From the NCBI GenBank assembly GCA_002685935.1, contig NYZD01000156.1, positions 1 to 47,371 of the forward strand: a stretch of 47,371 bases of DNA, read 5' to 3'. Below, piece after piece: positions 19,191 through 28,736 of this stretch (position 1 is the stretch's first letter; every line of letters starts with the position of its first letter). The notes under the pieces are model-generated. The model was given only the letters and a program-made list of their open reading frames with translations, ran no database searches and had not been told where the DNA came from. Both the position numbers and the translations under genes were made by a program. This DNA comes from Planctomycetaceae bacterium (GTDB taxonomy: Bacteria; Planctomycetota; Phycisphaerae; Phycisphaerales; Zrk34).

Positions 19191-21452
19191 ATGATCTGGC
19201 ACCCCCAATTCAGTTCGACCTTCACCACACTGCTCGTCTTCGCCGCGCTCGCTGTCATGTCCGTCGGCTACTACGTCTCCCGCCGCCAGCTCAACGTCAA
19301 CACATTGCCCGGCTTGCTCTCGATTCTCCTGCGCATCGTCGCCTTCTTCGTCCTGCTGTTCATGCTCCTGCAACCCACTCGCTTGCCCAAACCCAGGATC
19401 ATGAAGCTCAACCGGTCCGTCGCGCTGCTCATCGATACTTCCGCCAGCATGGCCGAACCCGCCACCGCCGCCGCGCCCGATCGATCCCGACTCGACCGCG
19501 GCCTCGAAGCCTTCGCCGACCATCACGTCATCCAACGCATTTCCGATACCGCCGACCTCAACGTCTACCGATTCGATTCCCAACTCACGCCCATCCAGAC
19601 CACGTCCCTAAGCAAACTCTCCCCCGACGGCCGCCAGACCGACCTCACCGCGGCCCTTCAAAACACCATTGAACTCAACCAACCCCACGACCTCGCCGCG
19701 ATCCTGCTGATCTCCGATGGCACCCACAACCACGGCCCCAACCCGCAACAACCCAGCGCCGCGATCGACATCCCCATCTACGCCCTCGGCGTTGGCGAAA
19801 TCCAGATCGCCGACGACCGCGCCCACGCCATCGCCCCCAACATCGCCGTCGAATCCGCCACCGCCGAGCCACGCATCATTCTCGGACGATCGGTCCCCAT
19901 CCTCTCATCCATCACCGCCAACCGAGCCGCGGCCGGCCAAATCCGCGTCGAACTCATCGCCCCCGATGGCTCGATCAACGCCTCCGCCGTCGCCCTCAGT
20001 CCCCAGCATCCCCGCCGTCAGGCCATGTTCACCGTCAAACCCACCCAACTCGGCACCCATGTCTATCAGGTCCACGCGCCGCCCATCGACGGCGAGACCA
20101 ACACCGCCGACAACACGCGGTCCGTCACCATCGAGGTCGTCGATCCCGTCCACCGGCTGCTCTATCTCGACCGTCTTCGCTTCGAGCGCTCCTATCTCAA
20201 ACGAGTCATCCACCAACTGCCCAACGTCCGTTACACCTCCATCGTCCCTCAGGCGGCCGGTCGCACCCTCGTCCAGGGCAACGATCCACAGTCCCGGCAA
20301 TCCAACCAACTGCTCTCCGATTCACAATTGCTCGGATTGAAAGTCATCATCATCGGCGACCTGCCCGCCAATCAGCTCACCGACACCCAGATCGACGCCC
20401 TCGCCGACTGGGTCGACCGCGGCGGCTCCCTCATGCTCCTCGCCGGACCCGACAGCCTCGGCCCCGACGGTTTCGCCCACTCCCCGCTCGGCCCGCTGCT
20501 CCCCGTCGATCTCAACACCGCCCCTCGGTACATCGAATCACAATTCAACGTCGACCTCACCCCCGAAGGCGCCGCCCACCCCGCGTTCCAGAAGATTCGT
20601 CAACGATGGGGCGCCGCCCCCGCCCTGCTCAGCCGGTTCGACACCGGCCCGGTCAAGCCCGCCGCGACCACTCTCTTCACCTCCACCGATGCACGCAACG
20701 CGCCCATCATCATCAGCCGTCGCCACGGCCACGGCAAGGTCGCCCTCGTCCTCACAGATTCCACCTGGCGTTGGCAACTCGCCTTCGACCCCGACCATGA
20801 CCAATCCCAATCCCCTCACCATGTCTTCTGGGCGCAGATGATCGATTGGCTCATGCCCCAACTGCAAACCGACACCGACGCCGCCCAGCAGGTTCAACTC
20901 ATCGCCAACCCCGTCACCTGCGAAGTCAGCGACTCCGTCTACCTCACCGTCTCCGTCCGCGGCCCCGACGGCTCGGTTATCCGCGATGCCAAGGTCGATC
21001 TGCTCATCACCCCGCCCGACGGCCGAGAGATCCGCCGCGCCGCGGAATTGGATCAAAACGACAACCCCGACCTCACCGCCTACACCGCCTCCTTCCAAAC
21101 TCACATCGCCGGCCGGCACACCGTCACCGCCACCGCACGACGCGCCGGCCAAACGCTCGGCTCCGACCAGGTCAACATCAACGTCACCCAGCGCGCCATC
21201 GAACAGTTCGACACCCAACCCAACCACCCTCTTTTGCGTGAGCTCGCCGCCGCCACCGGCGGCGCTTTCCTCACCCCCGCCGATCTCGAACGCCTCGAAC
21301 TGCTCGGTCTGCTCGAACCCCGCGAAGTCAAGGTCCAACCCAACGCCGCCACCGACGCCATCCCCGTCTGGAACCGCTGGTGGATTCTCGCCATCTTCGT
21401 CGCCCTCATGGCCGGCGAATGGCTCGTGCGTAGAATGAACCAATGGGTATGA
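19191..21452 (+). CDS. Large membrane VWA / glutamine-amidotransferase-like protein
   Basis: This protein has 753 residues. Two N-terminal TM helices (about 11-29 and 40-61) precede a VWA domain with MIDAS DTSAS (82-86). Next come beta-sandwich repeats and a GATase1-like region (LKVIIIGDLPANQ ... LADWVDRGGSLMLLAGPDSLG). A later Ig-like part is PVTCEVSDSVYLTVSVRGPDG. The C-terminal TM helix is WWILAIFVALMAGEWLVRR. The architecture (two TMs, VWA, GATase1-like, terminal TM) is common in planctomycete and Bacteroidetes MoxR clusters and probably forms the membrane complex with the preceding BatA-like protein. Its last 10 bp overlap the next gene and contain that gene's -10 box. Confidence 0.88.
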   Translation: MIWHPQFSSTFTTLLVFAALAVMSVGYYVSRRQLNVNTLPGLLSILLRIVAFFVLLFMLLQPTRLPKPRIMKLNRSVALLIDTSASMAEPATAAAPDRSRLDRGLEAFADHHVIQRISDTADLNVYRFDSQLTPIQTTSLSKLSPDGRQTDLTAALQNTIELNQPHDLAAILLISDGTHNHGPNPQQPSAAIDIPIYALGVGEIQIADDRAHAIAPNIAVESATAEPRIILGRSVPILSSITANRAAAGQIRVELIAPDGSINASAVALSPQHPRRQAMFTVKPTQLGTHVYQVHAPPIDGETNTADNTRSVTIEVVDPVHRLLYLDRLRFERSYLKRVIHQLPNVRYTSIVPQAAGRTLVQGNDPQSRQSNQLLSDSQLLGLKVIIIGDLPANQLTDTQIDALADWVDRGGSLMLLAGPDSLGPDGFAHSPLGPLLPVDLNTAPRYIESQFNVDLTPEGAAHPAFQKIRQRWGAAPALLSRFDTGPVKPAATTLFTSTDARNAPIIISRRHGHGKVALVLTDSTWRWQLAFDPDHDQSQSPHHVFWAQMIDWLMPQLQTDTDAAQQVQLIANPVTCEVSDSVYLTVSVRGPDGSVIRDAKVDLLITPPDGREIRRAAELDQNDNPDLTAYTASFQTHIAGRHTVTATARRAGQTLGSDQVNINVTQRAIEQFDTQPNHPLLRELAAATGGAFLTPADLERLELLGLLEPREVKVQPNAATDAIPVWNRWWILAIFVALMAGEWLVRRMNQWV
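21431..21436 (+). promoter_or_regulatory. -10 box (TAGAAT), leaderless start of the next gene
   Basis: TAGAAT sits inside the 3' end of the VWA gene and is followed by exactly 6 nt before the ATG at 21443. No convincing -35 is visible. Initiation would fall on the A of the start codon. Confidence 0.4.
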
Positions 21453-22348
21453 CCCCAAACACCAGGACACCGCCCACCAGATTTGGCCGCCGCGCCGCAA
21501 CCACCCTCGCGATCGCGCTGCTTGCCGCTCTCATCGCCGCCAGAGCCGCAAAACCTCTGATCACCAACGGCTCGTTCGAAAAACCACTCGATAAGAAAAC
21601 CGGAGAACTCCCCGGCTGGCACATCAAAATCACCAGCGTCACCCCCATACCCGAATACCGCGATCCCGAAAACAAGGAAGGACGCACCGGCGTCGTCCAC
21701 TTCAAATGTGGCTGTGGTCACATGTGGGGAACCGTCCGCCCCTGGGTCGGCCTCGTCTGCCCCAATTGCAAGCGCATGATCACCGGCCTCGAAGATTCCA
21801 GCGCCTGGTACATCGAGAACGAAAAGTGGATCAAGATCGTCAATGGACGCGGCCCCAAGTCCAAAGGCCTCGGATTCGATCTGCCCACAGAAATCGGTAA
21901 CGTCCAGGGCGCCCGCGCCTTCAGCAGGCTCATCAAAGTCGATCCCAGAGCCGGATACGAAATCTCATTCCACGCCGTCTCAAAAAAACCCCACATCCGC
22001 GTCTTCGTCGAAGGCTTCAAGCTCATCAAGAAAGACAAAGAAGCCGCCGAGTGGGTCAAAACCCTCCCTAAGGAATCAAATCCCTACAAGCAGCGCTACC
22101 GCCTCAAACGCCAATACCGCAAGCACATCAACGCACAGACGCCCGGCAAGTGGACCCACTTCACCGGCAAGTTCGCCCAACCCAAGTCCAAGCGCTACCG
22201 ATTCGATTACATGATGGTGAACATCTACGCCTACCTGCCCGGCCAGGCCGTCATCGACGACGTCGCCCTCCGCCGACTGACCGGCAAAGAACTCGAAGAG
22301 CACCGCAGCAGCAAATCAAAGGACCGCCACAAACGCGAACCCAGGTGA
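21443..22348 (+). CDS. Secreted protein with inserted zinc ribbon and carbohydrate-binding-like fold
   Basis: This 301-residue protein has a signal peptide (RRAATTLAIALLAALIAARA, cleavage around residue 35). The mature N-terminus LITNGSFEKPLDKKTGELPGWHI and the end of the chain (KWTHFTGKFAQP ... AVIDDVALRR) are typical of CBM4/9-like jelly-roll domains that bind sugars. Inserted between them is a four-cysteine zinc-ribbon-like module, CGCGHMWG and CPNC. Zinc ribbons are rare in exported proteins. The C-terminus is basic. The gene ends the MoxR/VWA cluster and converges on the catabolic operon 22 bp downstream. A second in-frame ATG two codons in is an alternative start. The function is unknown. 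Confidence 0.68.
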   Translation: MGMTPNTRTPPTRFGRRAATTLAIALLAALIAARAAKPLITNGSFEKPLDKKTGELPGWHIKITSVTPIPEYRDPENKEGRTGVVHFKCGCGHMWGTVRPWVGLVCPNCKRMITGLEDSSAWYIENEKWIKIVNGRGPKSKGLGFDLPTEIGNVQGARAFSRLIKVDPRAGYEISFHAVSKKPHIRVFVEGFKLIKKDKEAAEWVKTLPKESNPYKQRYRLKRQYRKHINAQTPGKWTHFTGKFAQPKSKRYRFDYMMVNIYAYLPGQAVIDDVALRRLTGKELEEHRSSKSKDRHKREPR

Positions 22349-22370
22349 CCCCACCTTACATCGTGATGCG

Positions 22371-24656
22371 CTATCGCTTCCGCGCCTCCATCTCATGCAG
22401 CATCCCCGCTTCATGCGCCACCAGCAGAAACGGCATGAACGTGCGATAGTGCTTGCTCGCCGACCGCACGTTCGCGCCGGCGCTGACCGGAGGCCCCGTG
22501 TAGCGGAAAAACGCGATCCCCTCATCTCGGTACTTCGTGTCACCCGTCGCGTGATACAGATAGGAATACGCCGGCAGCGTCAGATTCAAATCGTATGGCT
22601 CAGTCTGATCCCCCCAGACCACCCCCACGTCGTTCCGTCCATGCTCCAGATGCCAGTCCATGATCCGCTTCATCAAATCCAGCGCCACCTCATCCCCCGT
22701 CACCCGATGCAGATGCCCGAACGCCGTCAGCAACACGCCCGTCCCGTAGTTATACCCTTCAGGATCGTACGTCCCCGTCCGATCCACCACCTCGCCCACC
22801 GTATCGCGAATCGCGTGCGCTGCGGCCAGGCACCGCTCATCGCGCGTGATCTCAATCACCGCCACCAGCGCCAGCAACCCCCACCCCGCCATACGCGTCT
22901 CGATCTCATACGCCGCGATATGTTCCTCAGCATACTTGCACAGATTCCGGGCCAATGATTTGGCCACCTCCAGCGCCCGTCGATCACCGCTCGTCACGTA
23001 GTATTGCAACAACCCCTCCGTCCACGTGTGCGACGGATACACCGACGCCGATGTATGGAAATGCGAATGCGCCGGAATCCCCCCCTCCTTCCACGGATCA
23101 GCACTCTTGCGCACAAAGTCCACGTCAATCTGATGCTGTGCGCACACCCGTGAGCTCAGCCACGCGCCCGGTCGACCGCTCCGCCAATACTGCGTCGCCG
23201 CCTGCGCCGTGAAATCATGCTCGTTGTTGATCCACACAATCTCGTCCGCCATCCCCACGTTCGTGTAGTCATACCCCGAGTTCGGGTCGTCCCCATAACC
23301 CAGCATCCCCGTCGACCACCCCCGCTCTGCCGTCCCGATCATCGCCCCCTCAATCAGCGGGTATTCCGTCGGCAGCCACGGCATCACGTACTGCATCCCA
23401 AACACCTTGCAGTGCTGATACCACTCAAACGGCGCCACCGCATTCACCGGTGTCTCCACCTGATAGTAATAACGATGAAAATCAACCGCCGGCGCGTCCG
23501 CATCAAAAAATGCCAACCGAATTTGATGCGTCCGCGCCATCCCCTGCATCAGATTGTGTAACTCCGTGCCCGTTGGCCAAATCCCATATTCAATCACACC
23601 CCCATCGATCCTTAACGTCTTCGGCCAGTTCTCCTTGCCCTCCATCACAAACGTCTGCAACGAGAAATCTTCCGTCCGCGCCACCGCCCATGGATCAACC
23701 ATATCCAGATAGAGAAGCAAATAGGACGGGTAGCCCGTCGTGTCCTCACGCAACACCGCCGCGTCCGCCACGTGCGACCCCGTCGACCCAATTCGCAGAT
23801 CAACCGCCTCAGGGAACTCTGACACCCGCGCGAACGACTTCGGACCCGCGTTCGGCTGAATCAACACATGCTTATATGGCGTCGGCGAAACCGCCGGCAA
23901 CCGCAACGCGATCTCACCCACCGCCACCCCATCCGGCTCGTCGCCCATGTTGATGAACTGATGCGTCATCGTCAGCTCATCCCGACCCGCATCCAGCCGA
24001 ATCTGCAAAACGAAATCCAGAAACACCCCGCCCTTGCCATCCTCATGCCGGCCCCGCCACTCGACCATCGCCGACATCGGCCCCGTCTCCACAATCTCCA
24101 TCGCGTCCGTCTCAAACAACCGCCCGCCATACTTCGCGCCGCCCGAATCCTTCGTCCACAACTCCAACGGACCGTCACAGACCAGCTTCCCGTGTCGCGT
24201 CAACTGAATCGTCGGCGCGCGACCCACGTCATCCACTTCCACCCGCAGCACACCATTGTCCAGCACCACCCGCCCATCATCATGCGCCGCCACCGCCGGC
24301 ATCTTTGGCCGCGGTGACGGCTCATCCGCATCCAACACCAGCGTGAACGAACTCGGTGCGTCGTGCGCCACGTCCGCTTGCCACGCCACGTGCGCGAACA
24401 TCACGCTGCCGTCCGGCCAGTGCGCCAGCGGCCGCGCCTGAAACGGCACCGCCTGACCGTCCGCATCACGCAACCCCAGCCTGGACAGGTCCGTCACCAC
24501 TCCCTCCGGTAGAGGCAGCCCGCGCGCAGCCGGCCAACCTGTCCGCCGATCCGCCACCGGCTGATTGTGCTCGTATCCCAGATCGAAAAATGCGTACCGG
24601 TACAGTCCGCCCTTCGGCACGTTCACATTCAGTTCAATCTGTTTATCAATACCCAT
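22371..24656 (-). CDS. PcRGLX/YetA-like lyase (exo-rhamnogalacturonan lyase family)
   Basis: This protein has 761 residues from ATG 24656, which has GGAGA 8 nt upstream; an in-frame ATG at 24677 lacks such a site. The N-terminal RIFT-barrel-like domain reads LPLPEGVVTDLSRLGLRDADG and then LAHWPDGSVMFAHVAW, the typical opening of PcRGLX/YetA proteins. A beta-sandwich follows. The C-terminal (alpha/alpha)-toroid (from about 480: SHTWTEGLLQYYVTSGDRRAL ... ETRMAGWGLLALVAV) holds candidate catalytic His, Tyr and Arg residues. The characterised fungal member is an exolyase on rhamnogalacturonan. There is no signal peptide, so it acts on imported oligosaccharides. It is the last gene of a four-gene minus-strand operon with a PL22-like propeller, a sialidase-like propeller and an MFS transporter. 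Confidence 0.8.
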   Translation of the reverse strand: MGIDKQIELNVNVPKGGLYRYAFFDLGYEHNQPVADRRTGWPAARGLPLPEGVVTDLSRLGLRDADGQAVPFQARPLAHWPDGSVMFAHVAWQADVAHDAPSSFTLVLDADEPSPRPKMPAVAAHDDGRVVLDNGVLRVEVDDVGRAPTIQLTRHGKLVCDGPLELWTKDSGGAKYGGRLFETDAMEIVETGPMSAMVEWRGRHEDGKGGVFLDFVLQIRLDAGRDELTMTHQFINMGDEPDGVAVGEIALRLPAVSPTPYKHVLIQPNAGPKSFARVSEFPEAVDLRIGSTGSHVADAAVLREDTTGYPSYLLLYLDMVDPWAVARTEDFSLQTFVMEGKENWPKTLRIDGGVIEYGIWPTGTELHNLMQGMARTHQIRLAFFDADAPAVDFHRYYYQVETPVNAVAPFEWYQHCKVFGMQYVMPWLPTEYPLIEGAMIGTAERGWSTGMLGYGDDPNSGYDYTNVGMADEIVWINNEHDFTAQAATQYWRSGRPGAWLSSRVCAQHQIDVDFVRKSADPWKEGGIPAHSHFHTSASVYPSHTWTEGLLQYYVTSGDRRALEVAKSLARNLCKYAEEHIAAYEIETRMAGWGLLALVAVIEITRDERCLAAAHAIRDTVGEVVDRTGTYDPEGYNYGTGVLLTAFGHLHRVTGDEVALDLMKRIMDWHLEHGRNDVGVVWGDQTEPYDLNLTLPAYSYLYHATGDTKYRDEGIAFFRYTGPPVSAGANVRSASKHYRTFMPFLLVAHEAGMLHEMEARKR

Positions 24657-24752
24657 CGCACAATCTCCATGATGCATTCCGACAGATCACGCTCGACCCA
24701 ACGAACCACTAGGCGAACCGCCCAACACGCCGCTCCACATCCTACCGACTCT

Positions 24753-25955
24753 TCACCACTCCCTCGGCCACTCCGCCAGATACACCCCGTGATCCGCCCC
24801 CGGCCAGCCCGCACTGAAAATCACGCCGCTGCAGTCCGGCAACACGAACGGATACGCAAACGGCCCCAACATGCTCTCCGATTCCTCCGTCTTCGGATAG
24901 CCGCAAATCACCCGCTCGTTCCACCCCTCCCGCAAACCCTCAATGTCAATCGCCAGCAATCGGTCATACCCCGGCGCGCCACTCGTGATGATGTGCTTCG
25001 AGTCCGGCGTCACCTGCATGTGGCCGCCCCATCGCTTCTCCGGATAGGCCGCCCCCAGATCCTCACCCGTCCGCCAGTCCGTTGCACTCAGATACCACTG
25101 CAACGGGTAGTGATTGAAATTCGGATCATCAAATTCAAACGGGTCCATACACAGATAACTCACAATCCATTTCCCGTCCGGCGTCCACACATAATGATCC
25201 CGCGACCCCAGCGTCACCGCCGGTCGAGCCGCCTCGTCATTCAGCGGCACCACCTCGTCCATGCTCCCGTCCAGCCGACGCAGCCGCAGCACCTGATCCA
25301 CCCCGTCCTTCGTCGGCGCAGGCCACCGGTCATACGTATACAACTCCGGATCCGTCGGGCACTGCTGAATGTGACTGCAGAACGCACCATCCATCTCCAG
25401 CACCAACTCCGGCGCCTCATCCACCCCAAATAGCACGTGCCGCGACACCACCCGCTCCCGATGCGGCTGCCCCTTATGAAAAAACGCCATCGCCCGCCGC
25501 CCATCCGACAACAGGCTCGCACAGTTCAGCGCCCCCCCCGCCTCCCCCGCCAATTCCGCCACGTCGCACCCACGCCGAATATCCCAGATCCCCGCCCGCC
25601 CCCCTTCCTCCGGCAACGTCTGGTAGCACGCCAACCCCGTGTCCGCGTTCACATCATTGACCCTGGCCCAGACCGGGAACGGCGTCTCGATCTCACCCGT
25701 CGTCAGATCCAGCACAAAAACCGCCGCCGTCGTCTCGTCCCCCGCGGGCAACGACCGATTCAGCACCACCCGCCGCCCGCCGTCCAGAAAACACGGGAAC
25801 TGATGGTACTGCGTCCCCCACACACTGCCCCCCGCATCCGCCCCCCGTCGATGCAGACGCAACACCCGACGCCCCGTCTCCGCATCCGGCCACGCCTCAA
25901 ACACCCGCGCCGCCTGCTCAAAAACCGTTTCGCCTGCATCCTGATTCGCCGGCAT
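24753..25955 (-). CDS. Oligogalacturonate lyase-like (PL22-type) beta-propeller
   Basis: This protein has 400 residues from ATG 25955. A GTG 6 nt upstream is in frame but too close to the AGGA site. The sequence is a seven-bladed WD-like propeller with repeated 'TPDGKWIVS' and 'TPDSKHIITSG' strands. Key segments resemble the metal site of oligogalacturonate lyases: FCSHIQQCPTDPELYTYDRW and WGGHMQVTPDSKHI, with His and Gln placed like the Mn-binding residues of family PL22. No signal peptide is seen, which fits cytoplasmic cleavage of unsaturated digalacturonate-type products. The gene lies between the sialidase-like and PcRGLX-like genes (58 and 96 bp). A propeller of related fold with another uronide specificity is possible. 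Confidence 0.8.
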   Translation of the reverse strand: MPANQDAGETVFEQAARVFEAWPDAETGRRVLRLHRRGADAGGSVWGTQYHQFPCFLDGGRRVVLNRSLPAGDETTAAVFVLDLTTGEIETPFPVWARVNDVNADTGLACYQTLPEEGGRAGIWDIRRGCDVAELAGEAGGALNCASLLSDGRRAMAFFHKGQPHRERVVSRHVLFGVDEAPELVLEMDGAFCSHIQQCPTDPELYTYDRWPAPTKDGVDQVLRLRRLDGSMDEVVPLNDEAARPAVTLGSRDHYVWTPDGKWIVSYLCMDPFEFDDPNFNHYPLQWYLSATDWRTGEDLGAAYPEKRWGGHMQVTPDSKHIITSGAPGYDRLLAIDIEGLREGWNERVICGYPKTEESESMLGPFAYPFVLPDCSGVIFSAGWPGADHGVYLAEWPREW

Positions 25956-26013
25956 GATCACACGATCCTTTCATGCAACATATTCTGCGCTGCAAATTCA
26001 TCACATCGCATCG

Positions 26014-27165
26014 TCACGGATGCGCGATCGCCTTCGGGTGCTCGCCCACCTCGACCTCCGCAAGATAGATATCGCACTCCGACGCCTTGAACACAAACTC
26101 CGGAAAATGACGCGGCCGCACCTCCCCCGAAGCATACGCCACGTCAGAGTAGTATGACAAAACCAGATCGCCCGCCTCCCGCGAAATCATCCCCGCGTAC
26201 GACGCGTCTCCCGCCGGTGGCATCGTGATCAGCAACTCCGCCCCCTCCTTCCGCAACCGATACACACCCGTCGACCCCAGCCTCGAAAACGGCTTGCGGT
26301 GGAATACAAATGGATTCTGCAACGCGTGCGGCAAAACACCGTCGACGCTCGGAACCCCCATGTAAGACGCCGCCGCCCGGCCGCTCAGGTACACCTCGCC
26401 CCCCGTCTCGCACATCACCGGCGCATCACATCCACTGAACATCGTGTGCCGATGATGCCAGACCTCATACGGAGGCTCAGCCGTGTAAAGCTGCGCCTGG
26501 TTCGTCCGGATCACGCACCACAACTCACCGTCCGCACGGAATAGCAGATCCGATTCCTCGCTATACCCATCCTGGTCATTCGGCGCGCCCGGCGGCAGGC
26601 CCCGCGCGATCTTCGCATGATGGTTCCAATTCACCGCATCATCGCTCACCACCAGGTACAACCACGGCTCCGCGTTCGGCTCCATGTTGTTGACCGTCGA
26701 ATAGAACCGCCCCTCGTGCCAGCGCATGCGCCAGAAATACGGCACCACGTCGCCGCGCCGCATCAACTCCGGCTTCGTCCAGCTCACCCCGTCTTCCGTC
26801 CACGACACAAACGTGTGAGTCGGATTCCGCGTCCCCACCGTCAGATACAGTCTGTTCGGCGTCACACAAAAATGCCCGTCCGCCGCCGCACATCCGCCCT
26901 CAATCCCGTATGGCGACTCCACGACTTCCGCTTCACGCCACCGCCGCAGATCATTCGACCGAAGCACCACCTCCACACTGTTGCCCGCCCCGTGACTCGT
27001 GCCCCGCCGGTAACACAGCCAATACATCTCCTTCCAACACGCCAGATCGGTGAACGCGTTGTACCACCCGTCCCGCACCACCACCCGCAGATCATGGATC
27101 CGCGCGAACGGCGCCATCCTCTCGTTCGCTTCCAGCGGCGGAATCTCAGTCTTCTTGATCGCCAT
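26014..27165 (-). CDS. Sialidase/neuraminidase-like beta-propeller hydrolase
   Basis: This protein has 383 residues. The ATG at 27165 is preceded by GAGGAG with good spacing, one of the strongest ribosome-binding sites in the window. BNR/Asp-box-like strand patterns recur: VVLRSNDLRRWREAEVV, FVSWTEDGVSWTKPEL and LVVSDDAVNWNHHAKI. This is typical of sialidase-fold or GH43-like five/six-bladed propellers. The segment GYSEESDLLFRADGELWCVIRTN carries candidate Glu and Arg catalytic residues. There is no signal peptide. The substrate cannot be assigned from sequence alone; the context suggests a sugar linked to pectin-type fragments. It is the second gene of the operon, 74 bp downstream of the transporter. 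Confidence 0.75.
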   Translation of the reverse strand: MAIKKTEIPPLEANERMAPFARIHDLRVVVRDGWYNAFTDLACWKEMYWLCYRRGTSHGAGNSVEVVLRSNDLRRWREAEVVESPYGIEGGCAAADGHFCVTPNRLYLTVGTRNPTHTFVSWTEDGVSWTKPELMRRGDVVPYFWRMRWHEGRFYSTVNNMEPNAEPWLYLVVSDDAVNWNHHAKIARGLPPGAPNDQDGYSEESDLLFRADGELWCVIRTNQAQLYTAEPPYEVWHHRHTMFSGCDAPVMCETGGEVYLSGRAAASYMGVPSVDGVLPHALQNPFVFHRKPFSRLGSTGVYRLRKEGAELLITMPPAGDASYAGMISREAGDLVLSYYSDVAYASGEVRPRHFPEFVFKASECDIYLAEVEVGEHPKAIAHP

Positions 27166-27239
27166 CGGTCAGCTCCTCGCCCCGCCACAATCACGCACCC
27201 AGTCCTAACACATTCGCCGCACTCCATCTACCTGCCCCA

Positions 27240-28583
27240 TCATTCACAGTTCTGCCCGGCCCGCATCCGATCGCGATCCATCAGCAGGGGCCCCAGGCAC
27301 GCCGGAATCATCAGCACACCACTGCTCACAAACAGAATCTGAAACTGTGATAGCGTCAACGGCCCAATCTCCAGGGTCACATCCTTCAACGCGTGCATCA
27401 CCGGCACCGCGACCAGGCCGCCCAATCCAATCGGCGCCAACATGAAAATGTTGAACACCGCGAAATATGCCGGCCGCGCCCCCTCCTTGGGCACGGACCC
27501 GTAAAGCGCCACCTGAGTCGCCACCATCCACACCGCGTCCACCACCAGGCTCGCGCCCCACGCCACAAACACCAGCCAGGGACGGCCCGGACCCGCCGCC
27601 GCCATCGCGAAGAACAGCCCCATGTACATAGGAAGAAAGATCAGCAACGCCTGACGCGGCCCATACCTGTCCACCAATCGACTCGCCGGACGCATCCATA
27701 ATGACTTCACCGTCAGATACCCAATCCACATCACACACACCAGCCACAACGGCATCCCTACCACATCCAGGTTGAACGCGTGGAAGTATCCCAGGGGCAG
27801 GCAGAACGGAACATTGATCAGCACAACCGCCAAAACCAGACGCAGATACCGCCTCGCCCGCCACATCTGAGGAAGGTCCCGAAAACGAACCATGGATACC
27901 AATGAAACGTCTGCCATGTGCGCGCGACTCAGTGTGATCACCGAAGCCACCCCGCACACGGTGCCGGCAAGCAACAGAACCCCCAGCACCCAATGTCTGG
28001 CAATGCTGTCAAGAAACGCCCAGAAATCCCAGATCGGTTCAGCACCAAACCTCAGGTCCACCAATCCCACGATCCCAACCCCTGCCAGAAACCCGAGGTT
28101 CATGAACCGCAGTCGACGGCTCAGGTATCGCCCGCGCAACCCCGGCGGGATCAGCGACGCCAGCCATTCATCCGTCAGCGGTCGTGTCAAATGCACGCAC
28201 GCCGCCGCCATCAGCAACCCCACGGCCACTACCCCAACACGCCACGGCCCCGGCAGGAACGGCGCCGCCGACACGAGCACCATCATCGCCACAGCCTCCA
28301 CCACGCCCAGCGTGATGATGTATCGCTTGCGGTTCTTCAATTGATTGAGAATCGCAAGGCATATCATCTGAAGCAGACAAGCGAATGACACCGCCGCCGG
28401 AAAGTACCCCATGTCCTCCTTCTCAACCGCAAGCGCCAGCAGGAACGCCGTAAACAACAGCGATGTCCCCGAACACGTGCTGTCGAAAATACTACGCCAC
28501 AGCACCGTCCAGTTCATCAACGCCAGCGACCGGCGCGTGAGACCGCGTCCAAGGCCGGAACGACCTGAATCGATCGCGCTCAC
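27240..28583 (-). CDS. MFS transporter, probable oligosaccharide importer
   Basis: This 447-residue protein has about 12 hydrophobic helices. The central loop around VSMVRFRDLPQMWRARRYLR separates the two six-helix halves, as in the major facilitator superfamily. The first half contains LIPPGLRGRYLSRRLR. The second contains WMRPASRLVDRYGPRQAL, the typical MFS loop 8-9 motif. The start is GTG 28583. A later ATG in LALMNWTVL is an alternative, but it would shorten the hydrophilic N-terminus. As first gene of the operon with cytoplasmic pectin-type lyases, it likely brings oligosaccharides into the cell (inferred). The 111 bp upstream contain no clear promoter. Confidence 0.85.
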   Translation of the reverse strand: MSAIDSGRSGLGRGLTRRSLALMNWTVLWRSIFDSTCSGTSLLFTAFLLALAVEKEDMGYFPAAVSFACLLQMICLAILNQLKNRKRYIITLGVVEAVAMMVLVSAAPFLPGPWRVGVVAVGLLMAAACVHLTRPLTDEWLASLIPPGLRGRYLSRRLRFMNLGFLAGVGIVGLVDLRFGAEPIWDFWAFLDSIARHWVLGVLLLAGTVCGVASVITLSRAHMADVSLVSMVRFRDLPQMWRARRYLRLVLAVVLINVPFCLPLGYFHAFNLDVVGMPLWLVCVMWIGYLTVKSLWMRPASRLVDRYGPRQALLIFLPMYMGLFFAMAAAGPGRPWLVFVAWGASLVVDAVWMVATQVALYGSVPKEGARPAYFAVFNIFMLAPIGLGGLVAVPVMHALKDVTLEIGPLTLSQFQILFVSSGVLMIPACLGPLLMDRDRMRAGQNCE

Positions 28584-28684
28584 TTCCGCACATGCTCCAG
28601 ACTGTTGAATCGGATCCGCGTGGACCGCCGATCCGTTTAACGTGGGTGAGATCTCGTCACCGACGCCGCGGCACTCAATACCGA

Positions 28685-28736
28685 ATATGCACGCTCAGCG
28701 TGTACGCCCCATATGCACGCTCAGCGTGTACGCCCC
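28685..28736. repeat. 26-bp perfect tandem duplication at the 3' end of the LpxR-like gene
   Basis: Unit 1 (28685-28710) and unit 2 (28711-28736) are identical, and 5 further bases (28737-28741) match the start of the unit. The length is not a multiple of three, so it shifts the reading frame at the C-terminus of the gene. With one copy, the minus-strand frame would end SVHIRY-stop, with the stop codon at 28675-28677. With two copies it ends SVHMGRTR-stop at 28695-28697. Confidence 0.97.
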
